Assembly: GCA_934725345.1 (NCBI GenBank)
Contig: CAKVBG010000035.1
Span: forward strand, 1 to 10,487
Direction: 5' to 3'
Source: an uncultured Eubacteriales bacterium
GTDB lineage: Bacteria; Bacillota; Clostridia; Oscillospirales; Acutalibacteraceae
DNA: 10,487 bases
Shown in pieces: positions 1 through 5,006 of this stretch. The position numbers were made by a program, and so were the translations under genes. Within the stretch, counting starts at the first letter, position 1. Every line of letters begins with the position of its first letter. The notes beneath the pieces were generated by a model. That model was not told the origin of the DNA and did no database searches. It saw nothing but the letters and a program-made list of their open reading frames with translations.

Positions 1-618
1 GAGCAGTTTAGTTATAACGTTTACCGCCCCTTCACCACGATAAAATTTATAGGTATCGGGGAATAAATATCCTTCCAAACGATATACTCTCTTACTGTCA
101 TTACCTATTTTCCCTAAGAACTCAAATTTTTCGTCTAGCTTAGTAGAAGAACAACATTTCAAAAATTCCTCTTTATCACAGATCTTGTTCTTTTCCATCA
201 AACTGGCGCATTCAATAACGTTCATTCCTTCAGTGATTGTAACCTCAACTATTTCCCTAATGTTGTTTTTGTTTCTAATATGATTGATTATTGATTGATA
301 ATCCATATTTGTTTCAAGCTCATAAGTGCCCGATAAAAAACTTTTAGAGGATTTAGTTGCAATTGCATAAAGCTTAAAAAACCACTCTTCAGAAATAACG
401 TTCTTATCCTTTAAGATGTGAGCCACATCGCTTAAAGAAGATTCTTCAGGGATTTCAACTTGTACAGTCTCCGACTGCCTACCAACCGCTAACATATCGT
501 TTATGCTCGTCATAATAAACTTAGAGAGCAAAACGGAAGTCAAAGAAACAAATACTATCCATGAAATTTTAAAAAACCAACTATTTTTCACAAACCTTTT
601 CTTTTTTGAGTTCTCCAT
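1..618 (-). CDS. mltG: Endolytic murein transglycosylase MltG (YceG family), 5' part; 3' end beyond window
   Basis: The first 206 codons of a minus-strand gene that runs off the left edge still open. The protein starts with a short basic cytoplasmic tail (MENSKKKRFVK) and one membrane helix at about residues 14-38. It continues with a LysM-like/YceG region, including VTITEGM at 127-132, and the family signature LEGYLFPDTYKF at 181-192. Glu182 in that signature corresponds to the conserved catalytic glutamate of the family. MltG proteins are membrane-anchored enzymes that cut nascent glycan strands and so help terminate chain growth. Full-length members usually have about 330-390 residues, so roughly the C-terminal 40% is missing here because of the window boundary, not because the gene is broken. 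The ATG at 618 is the only sensible start, since it places the membrane helix directly after the tail; a modest GGA-type ribosome site precedes it. It lies 51 bp behind the GNAT gene with no terminator between them, so it is probably the last visible gene of the thyX operon. Confidence 0.93.
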   Translation of the reverse strand, partial: MENSKKKRFVKNSWFFKISWIVFVSLTSVLLSKFIMTSINDMLAVGRQSETVQVEIPEESSLSDVAHILKDKNVISEEWFFKLYAIATKSSKSFLSGTYELETNMDYQSIINHIRNKNNIREIVEVTITEGMNVIECASLMEKNKICDKEEFLKCCSSTKLDEKFEFLGKIGNDSKRVYRLEGYLFPDTYKFYRGEGAVNVITKLL

Positions 619-669
619 TAATTAAAATCCGTCCTTTAATAATTATAAGGGTGGGAAACTTTAAAACTA

Positions 670-1584
670 CTACTCAAGCGATATTCCTAAGTATGGAGTA
701 TCTATTTGAGAAGGGCTAAGGATTATGTTGGATATAATCGCATCGCAAAGCTCAGAAAGAGGAAAAATCATTCCATTGTTACATACTCTACCTATATCAT
801 TAAAGAATTTATTTTCTGTACTGGTTTCTATGATATATCTCCTTTGATTTGGGAATCGGTTATAGATTTTTCTCAAGAGCGTAAGTGTGCCGGTAGGTTT
901 ACAGGTGAAGTCACGGACTTTAAGTTCACTCTCTCCAACAAACCCACAAATACCATACCCACAATTAGTGCTAACTATTCCACCGGTATTAAATAGTTCA
1001 TAGAGTCTTGAAGCAAATCGGATATCCTTTTCTGTATATAGCACCACATTCTTGTTTTCATAAGCTTTCAAACGCAACTTCTCTGCATCGTAGAAATTCA
1101 GAGAATTTCTATTGTCAATGTCAGAAACATTAAAACTTCCTTCGCATACTTCCATAAATCTTTCTTTGGATAATTCAACCCTTCTAATTTTGAAAAAGTT
1201 TCGATATCCAAATTTTGAATAGAAGTTGGAAAGCTCTTCTCTTTCGGGAACTAAAAACGAACATTCAAATCCTCTTTGTGCATAGAAGGTATTTACGTAC
1301 TTGAGTAATTTAGACATAAATCCTTGACGTCTAAATCCTTCGGCTGTACAAGCACCAAAGATATAAATTCCGTTTATGATTTCTCTTCCAAGTCTTATCT
1401 TTGAGGGCATAGCATGAAGTACTGAAACTATCTTTCCGTCCACCATACAAACATGACAGTTATTTATATCAAATCTTTCTTCAAAAAAGAATTTGAGTAC
1501 CCAAATAGGTTCTTTAAAACATCCGCTCATAACCTGAATGATTTCTTCCACCATTGATTTAGTAGCTTTTCTGTAAATTTCCAT
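670..1584 (-). CDS. GNAT-family N-acetyltransferase, Eis-like (304 aa)
   Basis: The N-terminal half is a GNAT acetyl-CoA-dependent acyltransferase domain. Residues 1-60 form the first strands and helices (MEIYRKATKS and following, then a VDGKIVSVLHA strand pair). The acetyl-CoA pyrophosphate loop is CTAEGFRRQGFMSKLL at 79-94, with RRQGFM fitting the Q/RxxGxG/A motif. FYSKFGYRNFF at 121-131 is the usual C-terminal GNAT strand. The remaining 170 or so residues form a second domain, as in Eis-type and other two-domain GNATs; the substrate cannot be told. The reading frame is open to an ATG at 1611, but that codon has no ribosome site and lies inside the preceding gene. The ATG at 1584 follows GGAGGA at 1596-1601 and is 7 bp past the upstream stop, so I use 1584. 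The gene ends with two consecutive TAG codons. It sits between the DUF2156 gene and mltG in one transcription unit. Confidence 0.85.
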   Translation of the reverse strand: MEIYRKATKSMVEEIIQVMSGCFKEPIWVLKFFFEERFDINNCHVCMVDGKIVSVLHAMPSKIRLGREIINGIYIFGACTAEGFRRQGFMSKLLKYVNTFYAQRGFECSFLVPEREELSNFYSKFGYRNFFKIRRVELSKERFMEVCEGSFNVSDIDNRNSLNFYDAEKLRLKAYENKNVVLYTEKDIRFASRLYELFNTGGIVSTNCGYGICGFVGESELKVRDFTCKPTGTLTLLRKIYNRFPNQRRYIIETSTENKFFNDIGRVCNNGMIFPLSELCDAIISNIILSPSQIDTPYLGISLE

Positions 1585-1591
1585 AAACTGT

Positions 1592-2494
1592 TTAATCCTC
1601 CAATTTAGCATTATATTTTTTTAGTAAAATTTTTGGCTTATAAGAAAGTTTTGATTTCCTGAGACCCGGGATACCTAAATCCTCTTCACGATTTACAAGT
1701 TTGTAGTCTTGCTCGCATTTTTTACAAAATTCATTATTTATTACACTGTACGCTCCTTCGAATTCCGAAAGTGCTTTTTCAAAATGAACTAAAAGCGTGG
1801 AATGATTAATTCTTTCTCCTATCGTACACGCAATTATGTTACCTTCAATTTTAATCATTCCTCCAATAAATTCAAGGGATTCATAATTAGAAATAGTCTT
1901 TTTTATGGCTATATATTCATTTATATTTTCCATTTTTTCTCCGGGATTATTAACCCCAAACCACTTCTCAAAAAACTCCAAACATTCATTTAAATTTGAG
2001 TTTGAAACACTACAGTATTCCCAATCATAAAGCTTTGTAAATTTAGATATATGGTTCCTCTTGGAATGATACTTTTTTCCAGTTAAATTTGCAAGATCCG
2101 AAATATCATATATGTACTCAAACTCATTTCGGTTTGAAACATAAGAAAATTTATTAGGATACATCTCCTCTAAAATAGAAACTTCATACTCTAAAAGTTC
2201 TGAAAATTTAAATATCCCTCCTTTTCTTTTAGCATGGTCTTCTATTAAACAGTCTACCGCTTCTTTCAACACAGTAGTATCTTTCGTGCCTTTAGGGAAT
2301 TCATATCCTTTAGAACCATCAGCCAGCATTTTGAAAACAAGACCGTCTTTTATACAAATTTTGAGATCGTATACATCAGACCATACATAAGAAGTACCAA
2401 AAGCCGATTCGGAGTTGATATCACCATTTACTCTCATTGCTTTATTGAATTTTGCTTTGTCTTTAAGCTGAGGTTTGTGAAATTCAAGTTCCAC
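1592..2494 (-). CDS. DUF2156 / phosphatidylglycerol lysyltransferase C-terminal-like protein (300 aa)
   Basis: This matches the stand-alone clostridial form of the LPG_synthase_C fold (DUF2156), the catalytic GNAT-like domain of MprF. Characteristic stretches are YIYDISDLANLTGKKYHSKR at 127-146, continuing NHISKF, and the C-terminal NREEDLGIPGLRKSKLSYKP at 268-287. In MprF this domain moves lysine or alanine from aminoacyl-tRNA to phosphatidylglycerol. The free-standing version has no membrane segments here, and its acceptor is not known from the sequence. The start is GTG at 2494, preceded by AGGGAGGT at 2500-2507 with ideal spacing. The next in-frame Met is residue 20 and would remove the conserved N-terminal strand. 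Its first 61 bp overlap the 3' end of tmk in another frame, and its stop is 7 bp before the GNAT start, which suggests translational coupling on both sides. The family call is firm; the substrate is inference. Confidence 0.9.
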   Translation of the reverse strand: MELEFHKPQLKDKAKFNKAMRVNGDINSESAFGTSYVWSDVYDLKICIKDGLVFKMLADGSKGYEFPKGTKDTTVLKEAVDCLIEDHAKRKGGIFKFSELLEYEVSILEEMYPNKFSYVSNRNEFEYIYDISDLANLTGKKYHSKRNHISKFTKLYDWEYCSVSNSNLNECLEFFEKWFGVNNPGEKMENINEYIAIKKTISNYESLEFIGGMIKIEGNIIACTIGERINHSTLLVHFEKALSEFEGAYSVINNEFCKKCEQDYKLVNREEDLGIPGLRKSKLSYKPKILLKKYNAKLED

Positions 2495-3159
2495 TTTGCA
2501 CCTCCCTCAAGTAGTTTAAGTATTTTTTCATGTATCTCCTCTACGCTTTCCATTCTCCCGGATTTACAACATTCCACTTCTAACCATCCGTCTTTTTTGG
2601 AAACATAATCAGCAGCTTTTTCGCATTTCTCTAAAAACAAAATGTTGGACTCATGAAAATCTTTCTTCGAAGTATCGCCGTGATATCTTTCTTTTAGTAG
2701 GTTCTGAGAAATTTCTATGTTACCCCTAAGATATATAACCATATCCGGTTTGGGGATTTTTAACTTGCAGTATTCATAATCATATAGCCATTTTAAATAC
2801 TCATCCCAAGAATTCTGCTCCAGCTTACACATTTGATATATCGCATTGGAAGTTGTGTACCTGTCGCAAACTATTATGTAATCGTTTTCATAAAATTCTT
2901 TCCACTCTTTGCAGTAGTCTGTAAACCTATCTATTGCAAAAAACGACGATACAGCATAAGGATTTATTTCCTCAGGATTGCGTCCAAACTCAGAATTGAG
3001 ATACATTTTTACTAACGAAGAATACGGAGAATTATAGTTCGGAAAAGAAAGATGTTTTACCTTTTGATTTTTGCTTTCTAAATATCTCACTAGTAAGTCG
3101 GTTTGGGTGTTTTTCCCACATCCGTCCAAACCCTCTATAACAATCAATTTTCCACACAT
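2434..3159 (-). CDS. tmk: Thymidylate kinase (dTMP kinase, 241 aa)
   Basis: This cytoplasmic enzyme phosphorylates dTMP to dTDP with ATP, the step after the thymidylate synthase encoded just upstream. The Walker A loop is GLDGCGKNTQ at 10-19. The Asn where Ser/Thr is usual is a variant I associate with clostridial-type Tmk. The dTMP-binding DRY motif is at 99-101 (VCDRYTTSN). The lid segment is KERYHGDTSKKDFHE at 156-170, and DMVIYLRG at 139-146 is the parallel strand before it. Most Tmk proteins have about 205-220 residues. The extra C-terminal tail (about 220-241, KWNLNFTNLSLKTKQNSIKQ) lies in the overlap with the next gene and looks like overprinted sequence rather than part of the fold. 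The ATG at 3159 gives the normal Tmk N-terminus (MCGKLIVIEGLDG). Its ribosome site is poor, and it lies 25 bp after the thyX stop. Confidence 0.94.
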   Translation of the reverse strand: MCGKLIVIEGLDGCGKNTQTDLLVRYLESKNQKVKHLSFPNYNSPYSSLVKMYLNSEFGRNPEEINPYAVSSFFAIDRFTDYCKEWKEFYENDYIIVCDRYTTSNAIYQMCKLEQNSWDEYLKWLYDYEYCKLKIPKPDMVIYLRGNIEISQNLLKERYHGDTSKKDFHESNILFLEKCEKAADYVSKKDGWLEVECCKSGRMESVEEIHEKILKLLEGGAKWNLNFTNLSLKTKQNSIKQ

Positions 3160-3184
3160 AAGCTACTTAAGACTATAGATAGTC

Positions 3185-3961
3185 CTAATTTTCACCAACC
3201 TCTTCTTTTATCATCAAATTAAAAGTTTCTCGAACAAGTTTCGCTTTTCCACATCCCATTTTGCCTTCAGGGCATCCTTTGTTTAAACACATAGGCCCAG
3301 CATGGCGAAAAACCCCCGGAGCCACTTTAATTACCAATCTTAACATTTCCCACGCTAAACTCCGTATCTCCCACTGAGTTCTATTACAACATCTATGAGA
3401 AAAAAAGTTAAGTAAACTGCGAGCATTAAAAGTACAAATTAAATTAGTGCACCATGCATTAGGAAGAACGTACCTTGCATCTTCAATGGCCATTTTTTCC
3501 GCTTTTTTATCTGCTTCGATTTCCCCCTCGGATTCCAAACTCTGTTTATGTTTATTTTTGAGAATTTCAGTTAATTTATCATAGGCTCTCTTTGAAGCTT
3601 CCATAGCATCTAAAAATTCAGCTTTAGCGGTTTCGTCCTTAAGGATTTCCGGAGGGATAACGTAATCTGAAGTCTTACTTTTAACGTATCTCTGACTTTG
3701 AACGCTATAAGATGCAATTCTATGTCTGGTGATTTGAGTTAAAAGAGACCTCGAAACGCCGTCAATGCCGAAAGTGAATGAGATATGCTCTAAAGGGCTT
3801 TCATGGCCTCGCTTCATTATCATTTCTATAAAAGAAGAATTATCAATATTCTCATTCTTTTCCACCAATTCAGCAGTATGACAAGAAGAATAGCAAAGTT
3901 TTGCTGCCGTGGCTACTAAGTTATCAGGGTTGTGAGTATAGGATAGAAGTGTAACTTTCAT
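3185..3961 (-). CDS. thyX: Flavin-dependent thymidylate synthase ThyX (258 aa)
   Basis: ThyX makes dTMP from dUMP using methylenetetrahydrofolate, FAD and NAD(P)H, without the dihydrofolate by-product of ThyA. The diagnostic ThyX motif RHRX7S is present as RHRIASYSVQSQRY at 79-92. Other family segments are ESPLEHISFTFGIDGVSRSL at 54-73 and ARYVLPNAWCTNLICTFNAR before SLLNFFSHRCCNRTQWEIRS. A C-terminal Cys-containing block (CLNKGCPEGKMGCGK) resembles a tail found in clostridial ThyX. The length is normal. The ATG at 3961 has a good GAAGGAGA ribosome site at 3971-3978. It is the first gene of the minus-strand operon, with its own promoter just upstream and tmk directly downstream. The adjacency of thyX and tmk fits a dTTP-supply module. 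Confidence 0.97.
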   Translation of the reverse strand: MKVTLLSYTHNPDNLVATAAKLCYSSCHTAELVEKNENIDNSSFIEMIMKRGHESPLEHISFTFGIDGVSRSLLTQITRHRIASYSVQSQRYVKSKTSDYVIPPEILKDETAKAEFLDAMEASKRAYDKLTEILKNKHKQSLESEGEIEADKKAEKMAIEDARYVLPNAWCTNLICTFNARSLLNFFSHRCCNRTQWEIRSLAWEMLRLVIKVAPGVFRHAGPMCLNKGCPEGKMGCGKAKLVRETFNLMIKEEVGEN

Positions 3962-4002
3962 TTTATAGATTCTCCTTCAAATATAATTATACATGCGAAA
4001 GG

Positions 4003-4031
4003 ATTGTAGCAAAATATTGCAAGATATTCAA
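4003..4031 (-). promoter_or_regulatory. Sigma-A-type promoter of the thyX operon
   Basis: Read on the minus strand, -35 TTGAAT (4026-4031) and -10 TACAAT (4003-4008) are separated by exactly 17 bp. The -10 is extended by an upstream TGC, giving TGnTACAAT. The expected start of transcription lies about 30-35 nt before the thyX ATG. A second TATAAT at 3986-3991 has no matching -35. Its -35 overlaps a possible divergent promoter for the plus-strand gene. Confidence 0.6.
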
Positions 4032-4056
4032 CATGGCCGTTATAAAACCGGATAAT
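4028..4056 (+). promoter_or_regulatory. Possible weak promoter of the BofC-like gene
   Basis: TCAACA (4028-4033) and GATAAT (4051-4056) are separated by 17 bp, with 4/6 and 5/6 matches to the sigma-A consensus. It lies about 70 bp before the start codon. Its -35 shares bases 4028-4031 with the thyX -35 on the other strand, so the two could not be occupied at once. No sporulation-sigma pattern with correct spacing was found in this gap. Confidence 0.3.
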
Positions 4057-4124
4057 TTACTAGTATAAAGCATTTCGCACAAGTGAATACTAAACCTACA
4101 TACTGATTTAAAAGGAAGTTTTTT

Positions 4125-4493
4125 ATGAAAAAATCAATTATAGGTGTTGTATCTTTATCTGCAATTCTAACGGCTGTGATAACCTCATTAATATGCCAAC
4201 CTCAAAACACTCCTTCACCTTCTGCGCAGACTCTCCCTTCTTACTCCGAACCTGAACCTCTCCCTAAAAAGGAAGATAATCATGAATGCATAAGTATACC
4301 TTCGAAAGGCTACAAACTTAAAGAATACGAAGGTAATTTGGCAATTTTTAAATCTGACGCTCAAAGCCCCATAAAAATAACGTCTATTGAAGTTGGCGCA
4401 CTTCCTATCCAAGATCAAGAGCTTCTTAAAAACGGAATTGATGCTTCTTCAGAGGAAGAATTAAACAACTTGATAGAAGATTACTGCAGCTAA
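4125..4493 (+). CDS. Membrane-anchored protein with BofC C-terminal-like domain (122 aa)
   Basis: A short basic start (MKK) is followed by a hydrophobic helix at about 4-24 that serves as an uncleaved anchor or signal peptide. Next comes a Pro/Ser/Glu-rich linker at 25-52, then a compact domain at 55-122: GYKLKEYEGNLAIFK at 62-76, then ITSIEVGALPIQDQELLKNG at 85-104, then EEELNNLIEDYCS. This pattern (LKEY.G.IAVF..., LP..D...L..GI...SEEEL..LIEDY.S) matches the BofC C-terminal domain seen in many clostridial membrane proteins. In Bacillus, BofC restrains the SpoIVB protease during sporulation, but this short orphan form need not share that role. SLIC at 21-24 resembles a lipobox only poorly. 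The start follows AAGGAAG with an 8-nt spacing. It is divergent from thyX and is followed by an imperfect terminator-like hairpin. Confidence 0.75.
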   Translation: MKKSIIGVVSLSAILTAVITSLICQPQNTPSPSAQTLPSYSEPEPLPKKEDNHECISIPSKGYKLKEYEGNLAIFKSDAQSPIKITSIEVGALPIQDQELLKNGIDASSEEELNNLIEDYCS

Positions 4494-4528
4494 TAATTAA
4501 CACTTTCAAAACCTAAAAAACCCTCCTA

Positions 4529-4575
4529 GATTATCTTTTTTAAACTTGTGAAAAAGGATGATCATTTGTTAGTTT
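4529..4575 (+). terminator. Imperfect terminator-like hairpin after the BofC-like gene
   Basis: GATTATCTTTTT (4529-4540) can pair with AAAAAGGATGATC (4551-4563) around a 10-nt loop, with one bulged G and one G-U pair. The stem is A-T-rich, and the following T-stretch (ATTTGTTAGTTT) is interrupted, so it would be a weak terminator. The rest of the 4494-4697 gap holds only the promoter and ribosome site of the next gene. Confidence 0.35.
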
Positions 4576-4636
4576 GATAAAAAAATAGCAAATATTTTAT
4601 ATAAACATATAATATGCACAAACTAAAAATTCAAGG

Positions 4637-4665
4637 TTGACAAAAAACTAATTTTGAGTTAAAAT
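4637..4665 (+). promoter_or_regulatory. Strong sigma-A promoter of the 769-aa leader protein gene
   Basis: A perfect -35 TTGACA (4637-4642), 17-bp spacer and -10 TAAAAT (4660-4665, 5/6) are present. Predicted transcription starts near 4672, leaving a leader of only about 25 nt before the preferred TTG codon. A poorer TTGATA (4574-4579) to TATATA (4598-4603) pair with an 18-bp spacer lies further upstream and could be a second start. Confidence 0.8.
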
Positions 4666-4677
4666 AAGGGAAAACAA

Positions 4678-4689
4678 GGGGGGGAGGGG
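4678..4689 (+). promoter_or_regulatory. Unusual G-rich ribosome binding site deciding the start of the 769-aa gene
   Basis: Seven G, one A and four G (4678-4689) form a very long purine ribosome site in otherwise A+T-rich DNA. It runs directly into the GTG at 4689-4691, so that GTG has no spacer and is an unlikely start. The in-frame TTG at 4698 lies 10 nt after GGAGG (4683-4687) and fits well. Confidence 0.6.
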
Positions 4690-4697
4690 TGTTCGAA

Positions 4698-5006
4698 TTG
4701 GATAGCTCATTTGACAAAGTAATGCAAAAAATAGAAAAAGAAAACAAATTAAAAAAACTATTTGAAATAAAAAGTGAAAAGGAATTATATGATTTCTTTA
4801 AAGAAAATGGGTATTCAAAGTCGGAAAGGAATTTCAAATCAGAAGTTGACAAGCTCTTAAATGAAACAGCAATAAATCTAGAAGATTCAGAACTAAACAA
4901 AATTGCAGGAGGTGCCTTCAAAGATAGCCTCACAAAACTAACTTCCGCAGGGATGGCTTCACTGTTAGTTTTAGGTGCTTCTCCTATGTGTTCAAAGGCA
5001 CATGCT
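4698..5006 (+). other. N-terminal targeting module: Nif11-like leader, GG motif, Sec-type signal with AHA site
   Basis: This segment encodes residues 1-103 of the 769-aa protein. FDKVMQKIEKENKLKKLFEI, KSEKELYDFFKENGY, and LEDSELNKIAGG at 61-72 follow the Nif11-leader pattern: an F..K....D..L helix, a Gy.....eF region, then an eLsDeEL..vaGG end. LeaderPeptidase/ABC exporters of bacteriocins cut after such GG sites. A positively charged stretch (KDSLTKLTS), the hydrophobic GMASLLVLGA and AHA (101-103) then look like a Sec signal peptide. The same order occurs in the convergent 1023-aa protein. Confidence 0.6.

Noticed and set aside
706..996. Plus-strand open frame opposite the GNAT gene
   Set aside because: It lies wholly antisense to a recognisable acetyltransferase, has no ribosome site, and shows no protein features.
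1585..1611. Longer N-terminus of the GNAT protein starting at 1611
   Set aside because: No ribosome site precedes that ATG, and the extra nine residues cover the GGAGGA that serves the ATG at 1584.
3164..3185. Small GACTA-TCTA-TAGTC hairpin between thyX and tmk as a terminator
   Set aside because: The stem has only five base pairs and no T-run follows; tmk has no other promoter and probably depends on read-through.
4057..4124. Sporulation-sigma promoter before the BofC-like gene
   Set aside because: GAATA and CATAC-like words are present but not with the 14-18 bp spacing that sigma-E or sigma-G requires.
4145..4205. Lipoprotein call for the BofC-like protein (SLIC at residues 21-24)
   Set aside because: Ile immediately before Cys is not a normal lipobox residue; a plain membrane anchor fits better.
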